A stretch of 64,000 bases of DNA from Pseudovibrio sp. JCM 19062 (lineage in GTDB: Bacteria; Pseudomonadota; Alphaproteobacteria; Rhizobiales; Stappiaceae), in NCBI GenBank assembly GCA_001310715.1, contig BAXV01000015.1:1-64000 (forward strand), read 5' to 3'. Both the position numbers and the translations under genes were made by a program. Below are positions 41,646 through 51,874 of this stretch, piece after piece (position 1 is the first letter of the stretch; each line of letters opens with the position of its first letter). A model generated the notes under the pieces. The model did no database searches. It saw nothing but the letters and a program-made list of their open reading frames with translations, and was not told the origin of the DNA.

Positions 41646-42907
41646 ATGTCCCAAGCGGCCCAAGTCGAGAACCAGTCCTCTGTCAGGTGGGGTCACAGTA
41701 TCCCTCTCATCATCATCAGTGGCTGTATCATCGCCGTTCTGTCGTTTGGACACGTTCCACCTTGGGGCTGTTCCTGACCCCCATGTCCTCCGAGTTCGGT
41801 TGGGGCAGGGATGTATTTGCTTTTGCGCTGGCAATCCAGAACCTTATCTGGGGTGTCGCCCAACCCTTCGCGGGCATGATGGCAGACAAGTACGGCACCG
41901 GCAAAACACTGGTGCTGGGCGCGATCATCTACGCCGTGGGCCTATACCTCATGAGCATGTCGGGAACACCACTCCTGCTGCAGGTCTCTGCAGGTGTCCT
42001 GATCGGACTGGGAATTGCCTTCACCTCGTTTTCTATTGTTCTGGCAGCATTTGCCCGCTCCGTTCAGCCCCAATACCACGGCATTGCCTTTGGTCTGGGC
42101 ACAGCGGCCAGCTCTTTCGGCCAGTTCCTGTTTGCACCGCTCGGGCTTGGTCTGATCGAGATATTCGGATGGTCCAGCGCATTGGCCTATATGGCGGCTC
42201 TTGTGGCGATCGTGCCGGTATTCGCCTATGTCTTGCGTGGTCGTGCTGCTGCACCAGCAACCGGCAGCGCCGCGACGCTGCAAGACACCATGACCATGTC
42301 TCAAACCTTGGCATTGGCCTTCAAAACCAAAGACTACATTCTTCTGATCTTCGGCTTCTTCGTCTGCGGGTTCCACGTGGCCTTTATCACGGTGCATATG
42401 CCCACCTTCATTGTAGATCAGGGCTTTGATGTTTCTGTTGGCGCATGGGCGCTGGCCTTGATCGGCCTGTTCAACATCGTTGGGTCCATGTCTTCCGGCG
42501 TGCTGGGCTCACGTTTCCCGAAGCAATACTTGCTGTCATTCATCTACCTTGCCCGCGCCGTCGCCATCACGCTTTACATCCTTCTGCCCATCTCGGTGGC
42601 ATCAACACTGATCTTCGCCGCCACCATGGGCATCCTCTGGCTCTCCACAGTGCCGCCGACCTCCGGTCTGGTTGCGGTCATGTTTGGCCCGCGCTTTATG
42701 GCGACGCTGTTTGGCATCGTATTCCTCTTTCACCAGATCGGTTCTTTCCTCGGCGTTTATCTGGGTGGGGTTCTTTATGAGCAGAGCGGAAACTATGATG
42801 TCATCTGGTGGTTGGGCATTGCGCTGGGCATTTTTGCAGCCGTGGTGCATTGGCCGATCCGCGAACAATCCGCCACCGCAGGGCGGCTGATGCACAGGCC
42901 TGCGTAA
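41646..42907 (+). CDS. MFS transporter, one frameshift
   Basis: Major facilitator of about 420 residues with 12 hydrophobic helices. The N-terminal part SVRWGHSIPLIIISGCIIAVL joins, after an indel near 41752, to RSTLGLFLTPMSSEFGWGRDVFAFALAIQNLIWG, with the loop 2-3 signature GMMADKYGTGKTLVLGA. The helix 7-8 loop region has SSGVLGSRFPKQYLL. It resembles the OFA/monocarboxylate-type branch of alphaproteobacteria. Start ATG 41646 follows GGAAAGGAAT. It is 130 bases before acuI on the same strand, suggesting a transported organic acid or DMSP-related substrate, which is inference. Confidence 0.86.
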
Positions 42908-43037
42908 GGCGCTTAACTGGTAAACTAATTAAATTTTTCAGTGAGTTATAGCGGAGTTCTGCCTGGCGTTATTTGCTTGCCTTGTGGCTTTTCTTCTGCC
43001 AGCTTCCCGCCATCCTAATTGGAATGGAGGATTGGCC

Positions 43038-44031
43038 ATGAAAGAGTTTGACGCCCTATGGATTGAAGCAGACGAAAGCACAGGTGCTCCGCTGCCTGCC
43101 AAATGGAATAAGGTCACTGTAGATCAGCTCTCACCAGGGGATGTGACGGTCAAGGTAACCCATACCACGATCAACTATAAGGACGGGCTGGCTCTGGCAG
43201 GTCACCCCGCTGTCACCCGCAAGTTTCCGATGGTGCCGGGCATTGACGTGGTTGGCGAAGTGCTCACCAGCGAAAGCGACCGCTTCAAACCCGGCGATAA
43301 GATCATCCAGAACGGGTATGGCCTTGGTGAAGTACACACCGGCGCTACGCTCAGATTGCACGCCTGAAATCCGAGTGTCTTCTGCACTGCCCGGCAGAAC
43401 TCTCTGCCCCTCGCGCAGCCGCTATCGGCACTGCAGGCTACACCGCCATGCTCTGCGTTATGGCGCTGGAGCGACACGGCATCACCCTGACCACGGCCAG
43501 ATCGCCGTCACCGGTTCCTCTGGTGGTGTGGGCTCAGTTGCCATCAGCCTGCTTTCCAAACTGGGCTATGAAACGGTTGCCTTTACGGGCCGCATGGAAG
43601 AAACCGATTTCCTCAAGAGCCTTGGCGCAGCCAAGGTGCTGAACCGTGCGGAACTGGGTGGAAAAGGCAAGGAGCTGGACACAGAGCGCTGGGCAGGGGC
43701 GGTTGATGTTGCTGGAAGCCACACACTGGCAAACCTGCTGTCACAGACAAAATACGGCGGTGCCGTTGCTGCGTGCGGTTTGGCACAGGGCATGGACCTG
43801 CCTGCTTCCGTAATGCCGTTCATTCTGCGCAATGTCGCACTGCTGGGTGTGGATTCCGTACTGGTGCCAATGCCGCTTCGCGAACAGGCGTACCGCCGTC
43901 TGGTGCAGGATCTCGACTTGCACAAACTGGATTCCCTGTCTGAAACAGTCAAACTGACCGATGTCGTCGAACGCGCCGCCAAGGTGCTGAAAGGCCAGAT
44001 CCGCGGCCGGACTATCGTCGAAGTCGGCTGA
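43038..44031 (+). CDS. acuI: Acrylyl-CoA reductase (AcuI/YhdH family), one frameshift
   Basis: NADPH-dependent medium-chain reductase that reduces acryloyl-CoA to propionyl-CoA and detoxifies acrylate, for example from DMSP cleavage. It opens [14 protein letters not shown], then [18 protein letters not shown] and [14 protein letters not shown], and has the Rossmann motif [31 protein letters not shown] with [17 protein letters not shown] and [24 protein letters not shown], all typical of AcuI/YhdH. Indels near 43360 and 43490 divide it. ATG 43038 is chosen for GGAGG nine bases upstream. About 331 residues. Confidence 0.87.
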
Positions 44032-44034
44032 TAC

Positions 44035-44140
44035 TAGAGCGTATTCCCGAAAAGTGGGTCCGGTTTTCGGAGAAGAATACGCGTGAAAATAATTGCTTAG
44101 AGCTTGGTGCGTGAATTCATATGAACGCAACATGCTCTAA
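44035..44140. repeat. RIME-like double-palindrome repeat, copy 1
   Basis: A 106-base intergenic repeat with two palindromes. The first has arms GCGTATTCCCGAAAA and TTTTCGGAGAAGAATACGC. The second runs from CTTAGAGC to GCTCTAAG. It differs from the copy at 61348-61453 at four positions. Size and two-palindrome build resemble the RIME elements of Rhizobium. It starts just after the acuI stop. Confidence 0.85.
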
Positions 44141-44162
44141 GACCCGTGTAAATACAAAAACA

Positions 44163-44200
44163 AACCCTGCACCGGCGCAAGGCTAATGCAGGGTTTTTTA
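44163..44200 (+). terminator. Terminator after acuI
   Basis: AACCCTGC, a long loop, GCAGGGTTTTTTA. Confidence 0.8.
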
Positions 44201-44247
44201 TTGGAGCGGTCAGGCCACCAAAAGACCTTAAGGATCAGGGGGAGGGG

Positions 44248-45409
44248 TTAGCTCCACCCGCCTCTGTAGGTCTTGTAGAAGATGTGCTTACCGATGCGCT
44301 TTTTACGCTGCATGGTCGGGGCCCAGTTCGGGCGAACATATGTGGCATGGTAGTGTGTGGAGGCATCCACTGCTGGAATGCTCGCTTCACCATCAACACC
44401 TGCTGCGCGATCTTCTTCGCTCTCGCCCATGGACCAGCTTCAGTAATGCGCTCTGGGATGCCGTCACAGGCAAACGAGAACTGACAGGCGTTCCGCATGC
44501 TCTTGTTCTGGTAAACCACACCACACACGGTGCTTGGATAGCCGGGTTCTTCAGGCGGTTGAGCACCACCTGCGCCACAGCAATCTGGCCGTCACGCGGC
44601 TCACTGCGCGCTTCAAAATAGATCGCCTCAGCCAGACACTGCATTTCCTTCTTGGAGTGCTTCACGGAAGTCGGCAGTTCGCGCATATACCACCAGTGTG
44701 GGTTGGTCGCGGAGAAGGAAGCCAGCTCTTTTTCAGTAAGGTGAGGTTTGCCCGACGGCGTGATAGAAACTTTTGGTTTGCTCAGCAATGCATCAAACGG
44801 CGCTTCGTCTGTCTGTGGGAGTGCCGGTGCATAGGCTGTTGCCATTGCAAGGTCGTTCTGCTTGGCGATGGAAATCGGGAGAGGCTTGACATTACGCTGC
44901 ACAATCTGCTTGCGAGCGGCCAGCGCCGCACGGCGGGCAGCCTTGCCAAGAGGCGTGTTATCCACCTTGCTTTTGTCAGTGGAAAGACCCGCGAGCGTCT
45001 CACCGCCATAGTGACCATTGAAAGCCATCTGCGGAAGCTGCGAAACGAACCGGTCTGTACTCTTGGGCTTGCCTGCATTCTGAATGAAGGCAACAACGCG
45101 TCGCGGTAACGTGGCTACTTGCATATCACCTTTGCCGCTGCGGTTTATTGCCTGACGCTGAGGCTTCGACTGCTGGGGATCCGCTAAGTAGTTTGCAAGT
45201 TTCTCGCGGTCCTGTGTAGAGCCAAACTGCATCCAGCGCGGTAAATCTTCATCAAGCATGCCGGTAAGCGCAGGAATATCTTGCAGCGCAACCGGAGAGG
45301 CAGTGATGCTACCAGCTACAAGTCCTGCAGCAAGAATAGGGTATTTAAAGTACATGAAGACTGTACGACGTCCTTCGTTCTTCTTAATCCTATGGCCCGA
45401 CATACGCAA
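44248..45409 (-). CDS. SleB-type cell wall hydrolase, frameshifted
   Basis: A peptidoglycan hydrolase of about 385 residues. The N-terminal hydrophobic segment FKYPILAAGLVAGSITASPVA is a signal or anchor. A long low-complexity middle leads to the hydrolase_2/SleB domain: MQCLAEAIYFEARSEPRDGQIAVAQVVLNR with the catalytic Glu, then VCGVVYQNK, CQFSFACDG and the C-terminal HYHATYVRPNW, PTMQRKKRIGKHIFYKT. Two indels, near 44540 and 44400, shift the last 100 residues; the stop is at 44248. SleB was named in spores, but this domain is widespread in non-sporulating alphaproteobacteria and acts in wall remodelling. Confidence 0.86.
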
Positions 45410-45907
45410 TCAACTCCAAATCAACGCTCAGATATCCAGCGTCCCACGGTCCGAAAAAGGGAACCCATAATTCTGAGATCGACAGGAAGGAAAAGCCCGA
45501 TAACACCCGAACCCGTCATTTTTCCGGATGGCTGCATCTTTCACTTTTAACCTTGATATAAAGTTAAGCTCCCCAAAACCCCAGTTTTTCTGCCGCAGTT
45601 TACCCCGCTAACAGCCAGTATATGGTTAATATGCAAAGAGGCTGCTCATCAAAAACTAGGGCTATTTCATGTCTGGGTGCATTATTTCGCGGGCCAGAAA
45701 TCATAGGAAACAAAAGGCATCATGCAGAAAATGACACAGATGATCTGTGGGTGTGGCAGTAGGACGCCAGCACAATCAAAATCTTAACAAGATGAATCAC
45801 AAGCTTATCTGTGGAATTCGCACCGTGATTCTTCCTATGGACTTTTAAGGAGGAAAGAATCAAAATTTCTGTAGATAACGCAACGTTACTTAGGGTGAAA
45901 ATGTGAA
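45410..45907. other. Intergenic region between sleB-like gene and nadQ
   Basis: About 500 AT-rich bases. TTAAGGAGG near 45847 looks like a ribosome site, but no ATG, GTG or TTG frame follows at the right distance. No RNA gene recognised. Confidence 0.4.
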
Positions 45908-46954
45908 TCAGAGCAAGCTAACACGCAACCCCGGTGCAGGGCGCTCTTTCAAGATGTCTCTTCTGAACCGGTAAAGCGCGGCAGGGCGGCCACCAGTCGC
46001 GGTTGAGGTTCTGCCCGTCTGCTCAACCAGCTGCCCGGTTTCCACCAGACGGCGGAAGTTCTGCTTATGCAGATGGCGACCGGAAATAGCCTCTACTGTC
46101 TGCTGTAGATCGGTTAGCGTAAACTCTGGCGGCATCAATTCGAACACCACAGGCCGGTATTTCAACTTGGCCCGCAACCGCGAAAGCGCGGTCGCCAGAA
46201 TGCGGCGGTGATCATGGGCAAGGCCCTCGCCAAGATCCGGCTGGGTGCCGCGCTCCAGTGCCGTCGGCTGACCATCCCGTAGCGCTTCATACATGAGGCC
46301 AGAGCCATAAAGCAGCTCGTAGCGGTCCAGCACACGTTCCTCATCCCACTTCAATGAGCCACGCCAAAAGCAAGCTGGTAGCGGTCTTTCCGGCTCAGTT
46401 CCTGATAGGTCCGCGCATCCTCGTCCGGTGCCTGCTAAAAGCCTCCATGCTGGGGTGAATAATCGTCTCCAGCATCTTTGGCTGTCCGCCGCGCCAGTCT
46501 TCCCAGGGAAAGAAATCATACCAAGGCCGCCACCGTGCGCCTTGTTGGGCAAGCAACCTTTCAGATTCAGGGGTCTGACGGGTCAAGGCAGATAGCCCAC
46601 AGAGACCATGTGGGGTTCACCGACTTTTGCCAGAGAGTACCTGCCACGGTCACCAAATGTGTAAAGCTGCTCCACATGGCCAATATGAAGCGCAGTCTGC
46701 TCCTCCACAAAGGCACGCAAGCCCAACTCAAAGGTGCGGTGAACCCGTGGGTCAAACGGGCCGGAAGGCAGACCGGAAAGTTCATCCGGCACCCGTTGCG
46801 GTACGGTCAGAACAAACGGAACCTTGTCTTTCACGGAAACAATCACAGCGTTCAGACCAATGCCAAGCTCGACAGGCTCCATGTCAGCACCTTCTGGGGC
46901 CGCATTTCCTGTTTTCACCGCATTGCTCATCAAGGTCTGCTCCGTTTTTGTCAT
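45908..46954 (-). CDS. nadQ: NadQ-like Nudix-related NAD regulator, frameshifted
   Basis: A transcription factor with an N-terminal Nudix-like domain that has lost the catalytic box (LNAVIVSVKDKVPFVLTV, DELSGLPSGPFDPRVHRTFELGLRAFVEEQTAL, LYTFGDRGR) and a C-terminal winged helix (FTLTDLQQTVEAISGRHLHKQNFRRLVETGQLVEQTG). This is the COG4111-type NAD regulator of alphaproteobacteria, called NadQ in comparative-genomic work, which represses nadABC. At least three indels (near 46585, 46430 and 46365) split it; about 340 residues restored. It overlaps the upstream phosphatase gene by four bases and is 5 kb from nadABC, whose promoter has two palindromes. Confidence 0.78.
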
Positions 46955-47475
46955 GCCAGCTCAACAAGGGCGGCAGGGTCCAGTGAGAACTGGTTGCCCT
47001 CAAAGGTGTCTGCGCCGCGACCAATGTCTCTGATCGATTGTACCATGCGCCCATTACGCTGCAAAAGAGTGTCTGCCAATGAGATAAGTAATGGGTTGGG
47101 CGTCGCAACTGGAGAAACACTGCGCAAGTGCTGTGCCAGTAAGTGCTCGTCAACCTCGGGCAATGCCGCGCACATAATAATGTAGGCCGCAGCTGTTGAC
47201 CGGCTGACACCCGCCCAGCAATGCACCAGCAAAGACCCTGCGCGCGCGACCGGACGGGCAAAATCCAGCAACCGCTCCACATGCTCTAGTTTAGGCGCAA
47301 GCAGGCCATCACGTTCCTCGGCAATATCATTGAACTCTAGAACCAGATGGTGGGCAGGCTTCGGCTCCACCGGCAAGTTCACCTCAGTTCCCGGCGAAAC
47401 GAGAGAAAGCACATGGCTGGGGCCGGCTGAAACCAAGGTGTCTTCCAGTTTGGAAAGAGGGCACACATGCAGCAT
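46951..47475 (-). CDS. Dual-specificity/tyrosine phosphatase-like protein
   Basis: A 174-residue protein of the cysteine-phosphatase fold. The P-loop is HCWAGVSRSTAAAY with the nucleophilic Cys and the phosphate-binding Arg; the general acid is probably the Asp in LEFNDIAEE. Intact. It overlaps nadQ downstream (ATGA) and the HD gene upstream (TGATG), so the three are coupled. The substrate is unknown, but the genomic link to nadQ is seen in other Rhizobiales. Confidence 0.82.
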   Translation of the reverse strand: MLHVCPLSKLEDTLVSAGPSHVLSLVSPGTEVNLPVEPKPAHHLVLEFNDIAEERDGLLAPKLEHVERLLDFARPVARAGSLLVHCWAGVSRSTAAAYIIMCAALPEVDEHLLAQHLRSVSPVATPNPLLISLADTLLQRNGRMVQSIRDIGRGADTFEGNQFSLDPAALVELA

Positions 47476-48115
47476 CAGCGACCTCCACTGGCCTTGCGGG
47501 CCTCATTCAGCTCCGCAAACCGCGCCAGAAATTGCGCCTGCGCATCCTTGGTTGCAGCGGTATGATGCGCTGCGCCAAAATCTCCAACTGTCCTGCACTG
47601 ACTTTGGCCGGTTTTCCGAAAATCTTGTCAGCCTCTTCTTTGCTAAAGCCCGCCAGATGGATGGCTTCTAAATAAGCGCTGATAATGTCAGCTTTCTTCG
47701 CAAGCTTGGTAATGCTGACAGGCAGGTCTTCTGGCAAATCAAAGGCGCGGTGAATGGCATGGTGAAGCCGCTCCTCAACCGCCTTATAGGTGCCACCCAT
47801 CACGTTTTTAAAAGGCGAGATCATATCCCCGATCACATACTCAGGTGCATCATGCAACAGGATCGCCATGCGCCACTGAACATCCAGCTCGGGCTTCAGC
47901 ATCAAAGCAATCTCTTCCACCACCACACAGTGCTGTGCCACCGAGAAGGCATGATCCCCAATCGTCTGACCATTCCAGCGCGCAACGCGTGCCAGTCCGT
48001 GTGCAATGTCGGAAAGTTCAACATCCAGCGGAGAAGGATCAAGCAGATTAAGCCGCCTGCCGGAAAGCATCCGTTGCCAGGCCCGTGGAGAAGATGAGGA
48101 AAGGTCTGCGCACAT
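47475..48115 (-). CDS. HD-domain hydrolase (YfbR-like), C-terminal frameshift
   Basis: A metal-dependent phosphohydrolase. VARWNGQTIGDHAFSVAQHCVVVEEIA supplies the first His, and ILLHDAPEYVIGDMISPFK the H-D pair; AIHRAFDLPEDLP and KLAKKADIISAYLEA follow. That resembles YfbR-type 5'-nucleotidases. The frame as given ends at 47507, but a one-base shift near 47560 gives KDAQAQFLARFAELNEARKA and a stop overlapping the phosphatase ATG. About 213 residues. Second gene of the ygfZ-HD-phosphatase-nadQ run. Confidence 0.85.
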
Positions 48116-48164
48116 GTGTCAATCAAGCCAGTCGTCAGGGTTAGTCGGTCACAAAGAGTATCGC

Positions 48165-49007
48165 TTAATCCGAGGAAGGCCAGTCGAAACTTGCCCACTC
48201 CTGAATGGAAGGGGTCAGCACAACACCCTCACAGGTCAGCGGCACCCCTGCATCCATTGCCGTCTTGGCCCGGTCCAGCCGCAACAGCGCCAGCCCTTTG
48301 GAGCCATCCGATGAGCAGAGTGCCAACACTCTTCTCACCCGCTAAAATATCGCTTCCAGCAGCTGGAAGGGATGTCTCTGCGCAAACCTTGATGAGCCGC
48401 TTGCGAGCGGTCCCGCGGTGCTTCATGCGCGAAACAACTTCCTGCCCGATAAAGCAGCCCTTGGAAAAGGCAACACCATTGAGGCTGTCCATATCAGTAT
48501 CATGCGGAAACACATCTGCCAGCTTAAAGTCCAGTCCGCTCTGAGGAATGCCAAGGCCAATACGGTGCGCATGATAGTCAGCTTCAGAGGATGTCTGCGC
48601 AACCGCACCAGAAGCAACATAACGAACGCCCATGTCTGCAAGGCGTGGGTCCAGCGGCTTGTCCGTTGGCAAGTCCTCCCCCCATGCCGCAACAACATAG
48701 GTGTCTTCATCTGCGTGTTCGACGGTAACCTTGGCGCGCAGCTTGTAAAATGCCAGACGCTTAGCAAACGCCTCCAGCTCATCGGCGCTCACATCCATTA
48801 GGAAACCACTGGTCTGCTCATCTGCAAACACAAAAAAAAGTCCCATAGGATCTTGCCCTGAGGCGTGAGCAGAGCGCCAAAGGCGCAGGATGTAGCGCCA
48901 AGATCGCTCACATCACAGCTGACCAGATTCTGCAGGAACTCCTTGGCATCTTCGCCAAAAACCTTCACGAGCCGACGTGACTGGAGAATGGTGCAATGAG
49001 ATGCCAT
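48165..49007 (-). CDS. ygfZ: YgfZ folate-binding tRNA-modification protein, two frameshifts
   Basis: A glycine-cleavage-T-protein-like, folate-binding protein that supports iron-sulphur enzymes such as MiaB. The hallmark is K-G-C-F-I-G-Q-E in AFSKGCFIGQEVVSRMKHRGTARKRL. The N-terminus LQSRRLVKVFGEDAKEFLQNLVSCDV and GALLTPQGKILWDFF are typical. Indels near 48850 and 48320 break it; with correction it ends at TAA 48165 in EGVVLTPSIQEWASFDW. About 281 residues. Start ATG 49007 is preferred over the upstream frame. First gene of the run ending with nadQ. Confidence 0.9.
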
Positions 49008-49530
49008 GGGCGGTCCCTCCAATGAATAAAACAACAAGAGTGTTTCATAACCTATCAGCCATGCGCGCACCATGGGAAAAGAATTGTTTCTGTGGGTGAA
49101 CTGGGGTCAATTTTAGGGGAACGCTGCGCTCTCCATTTTGGAAGAATTTTGACAGGACAAGCCAGGTAATCACTTAGGCAAATGGCTTGAGATTGTGGAG
49201 GGTCAAAAAAAACCATCACTCTCGAAACCATAGTCAATTGGGGAGGTCGATATAGAGCCGTAAGGGACTGTAAACACATTCCCCCTAGCTGATGCCTGAG
49301 TACTTCCCGCAAAATCGAAAAAGAGCCGCCCCTGTGCTTGTTGTTAATCGCTCTTTCACGGAGCATTTGGATAATCAAGCTGCTGAACAAACTTTTGGGC
49401 AGGAATATCCAGAACGGTACGACAAGGAGCGCGCGTTATTCTCAACACGCTGGGTCGCTCCTCTAAGAATTTGGTGGTTTCCACCTCGACATCAAAAACT
49501 AAACAAGAATAAGCATGTGAGGGAAGTGAA
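49008..49530. other. Divergent intergenic region with one hairpin
   Basis: About 520 bases between ygfZ and the BtaB-like gene. No gene recognised. GGAGCG (49426-49431) and CGCTCC (49456-49461) form a hairpin with extra inner pairs about 70 bases upstream of the methyltransferase start. Confidence 0.4.
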
Positions 49531-50270
49531 ATGACGATAGAAAAGTCCTCAGCCTCACTGATGGATAAAATCTATAAGAACCAACGGCATTATTACGATC
49601 TGACCAGAAAGCATTACCTTCTTGGCCGTGATCATCTGATCAAACAGTTGTCAGCGCCGCGCGGCAGCACATTGCTGGAAATCGGTTGTGGCACCGGTCG
49701 TAATCTTATTGAAGCTGCAAAGGTCTATCCAACCTGCCAGTTTTTCGGCGTGGATATTTCCTCCCAGATGCTGAAGACCGCAGAAGCAAACATTCACAAA
49801 GCGAACCTCTCGCACCGCATCCATCTGGCACAAGGGGATGCAACAAAGTTTGATCCGTTCGAAAAGTTTGGCATCGACACCTTTGATCGGGTGTTCCTGT
49901 CCTACTGTGTCTCCATGATCCCGCACTGGGAAGAGGCGTTGCACAACAGCGCCAGACTTCTGGCAGAAGGTGGCCAGCTCTCCGTCGTCGACTTCGGTCA
50001 GCAGGAGAGACTACCCAGCCTGTTTAAGCTGATGCTACAGAAGTGGCTCGGTCAATCCCACGTCTTGCCCCGTGAAAACTTTCATGAGGTCATGGAACAT
50101 TTGGCTAAAGAAAATCGGGCCAAACTGCGCGTCCTGCCGCTATATCGGGCTATGCCTGCTACGCGGAACTAGATGGCAGCTTCTATACCCGCTTCATGGA
50201 AAAGCCCGAACAGATGGATCTGCTACAGGCAGGAAACGAGAGCCGCCGCGAGGTTCGCAAGGCTGGTTGA
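49531..50270 (+). CDS. btaB: BtaB-like methyltransferase (betaine lipid synthesis), one frameshift
   Basis: A class I SAM-dependent methyltransferase. The start MDKIYKNQRHYYDLTRKHYLLGRDHLIKQL, motif I LLEIGCGTGRNLIEAA, FFGVDISSQML, and DRVFLSYCVSMIPHWEEAL with DFGQQERLPSLFK match BtaB, which N-methylates diacylglyceryl-homoserine to the betaine lipid DGTS, used by marine bacteria when phosphate is low. The frame shifts near 50150; the corrected end LYRGYACYAELDGSFYTRF reaches TGA 50270. About 246 residues. Its usual partner btaA is not beside it. Confidence 0.72.
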
Positions 50271-50333
50271 TATACCGGCAGAACCCGCAGCAAAGCACTT
50301 GATGGTGTTTTAGGGAGAGGTCATTGCAGAGCC

Positions 50334-50999
50334 TTAATCTCCGGCAATAAAGCTTTGTACATCTCCATCCTTGGAAATTCCGAGGCGGTAGAAGGTCCAG
50401 GCACCATAGTCCAGCATCTGGAAGTAATCTGCAGCTGTGACGATCTGGTACATTTCAACCTTTTGAGGAGGGGTCAGATCGTGCAACGGGTAATGGGCAA
50501 AGTAGGGCCAGACATAGGTCTCTTCAGCTGTCCCTTCGTTCAGCCGCAGATAGCCTGCTTCCGCGATATCCAGCAGAATTGCGAGGATCTCGTGTCCTTC
50601 CCCATCGCCGGAACTGTCTTTCAAGAACCGGACCGGATCACGCACCGGTGTAAATGAGAGTTCCGGTTGCCGTTCCTGTTTGCCAAACAAAGGTCCTAAG
50701 GCCGACACATCCCCACTGCGAGCGATCTTGATGAGTGTCGCGCGAGTGGCCCGCACAGCTTCAGGCAGCATTCCCTCATCATACATCACCTCCAGTTTAG
50801 GCAGAGGTGGCTCATCTGCAAGCATATCGTCCAATGCGTCTTCCAGACTGGTATCTCTGTTGAAACCTTCGTTGAGAAGGGGAAACTGCGGGGCCTGGGG
50901 TCGTTGAATGCGAATCGTTTCGGTTGGAATTGCCTGGGTTGCCGCCAAAGATGGAGTCGTGGCGCAGAGTAACCCTATGAAGAGTAGGCGAGAATACAT
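50334..50999 (-). CDS. Conserved secreted protein of unknown function
   Basis: 221 residues with a clear signal peptide (LLFIGLLCATTPSLAA) and no membrane segment after it. The mature part is acidic and helical, with repeated Leu/Pro segments; motifs include DVSALGPLFGKQE and FAHYPLHDLTPPQKVEMYQIVTAADYF. It is likely periplasmic. I do not recognise a family with assigned function. Intact and converging with the BtaB-like gene. Confidence 0.7.
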   Translation of the reverse strand: MYSRLLFIGLLCATTPSLAATQAIPTETIRIQRPQAPQFPLLNEGFNRDTSLEDALDDMLADEPPLPKLEVMYDEGMLPEAVRATRATLIKIARSGDVSALGPLFGKQERQPELSFTPVRDPVRFLKDSSGDGEGHEILAILLDIAEAGYLRLNEGTAEETYVWPYFAHYPLHDLTPPQKVEMYQIVTAADYFQMLDYGAWTFYRLGISKDGDVQSFIAGD

Positions 51000-51170
51000 T
51001 AAGTGCTCCGAAACGGAAAATGGGCGTGTGTTTTGCCTATCAGTTTAAGGGCTTGTTGGGGATCTAGGAAGAAACGATGGAATACCTATGCACAATCTAA
51101 AGGCTCTTTAGAGAATTTATAAGAAGATCTGACTGGTTTCCTCCGCAATCAAGAAGCTTGGAATGAGCCT

Positions 51171-51803
51171 TTGAACATTGAACTCTTCATCACAGGTTTG
51201 ATTATCGGTCTGGTCACATCAGCACCGATCGGCCCTGTAAACGTGTTGGCGATCAGAAGATCTGTCCACTACGGCTTTCTTCCAGGCTTCACTGCCGGAT
51301 TGGGAGCCGTGCTGGCCGATGGTGTCTTCGCGACCGCCGCAGCGTTCGGTGTTACCGCGATTGCAGAGTTTGTTGCAGACCACGAGCTTTACATCCAGAC
51401 TGTGGGCGGGGGGCTGCTGATTATCTTCGGCATCGTCGTCTTCAACTCTCAGCCGCACCTGAAAGGGGCCAGCAACGGGGGGACGAGTGCCTGGCATGGA
51501 TTGGTTGTTTCTTTTGCCATGACTGTGACCAATCCCGGCACAATCCTTGGGTTTATCGCAATCTTTGGCTCGCTGGGAGATCTTGCGCCCGGAGAAGGTG
51601 AGTACCTCAGCGCTTTGATGCTCGTGATCGGTGTATTATGTGGCTCGCTTTTATGGTGGGCCTGCCTGTCAGCTCTGGTCTCCAAGCTACGCAATAGCAT
51701 GAATGACAATTGGCTCTCTGCCATCAACCGTGGCGCAGGTGCCATCCTGTGGGCCTTCGCTGTACTTATCCTCGCCAAGGTTGCAAGCGAACTGCTTTTG
51801 TAA
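51171..51803 (+). CDS. LysE/RhtB-family exporter
   Basis: A six-helix amino-acid exporter of about 210 residues. The N-terminal FITGLIIGLVTSAPIGPVNVLAIRRSVHYGFLPGFTAGLGAVLADGVF is the LysE-family signature with its conserved Pro and Gly. Helix 4-6 segments follow (SFAMTVTNPGTILGFIAIFGSL). The frame opens at TTG 51171; an ATG eight bases earlier is out of frame and may be the real start if a T is missing. Substrate unknown. Confidence 0.85.
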   Translation: MNIELFITGLIIGLVTSAPIGPVNVLAIRRSVHYGFLPGFTAGLGAVLADGVFATAAAFGVTAIAEFVADHELYIQTVGGGLLIIFGIVVFNSQPHLKGASNGGTSAWHGLVVSFAMTVTNPGTILGFIAIFGSLGDLAPGEGEYLSALMLVIGVLCGSLLWWACLSALVSKLRNSMNDNWLSAINRGAGAILWAFAVLILAKVASELLL

Positions 51804-51820
51804 AGGGCAGCTACCTTGAA

Positions 51821-51851
51821 TCAAAAAAAGCCCCGATCACTCGGAGCTTCC
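51821..51851. terminator. Bidirectional terminator after the LysE gene
   Basis: A run, AAGCCCCGA, a short loop, TCGGAGCTT, with a weak T side on the plus strand and a strong one on the minus strand. Confidence 0.65.
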
Positions 51852-51874
51852 TGAAAAGGTCAGCGGTGCTGCGA

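Noticed and set aside
45840..45907. Ribosome-site-like TTAAGGAGG
   Set aside because: No ATG, GTG or TTG frame at the right distance; only a very short frame follows.
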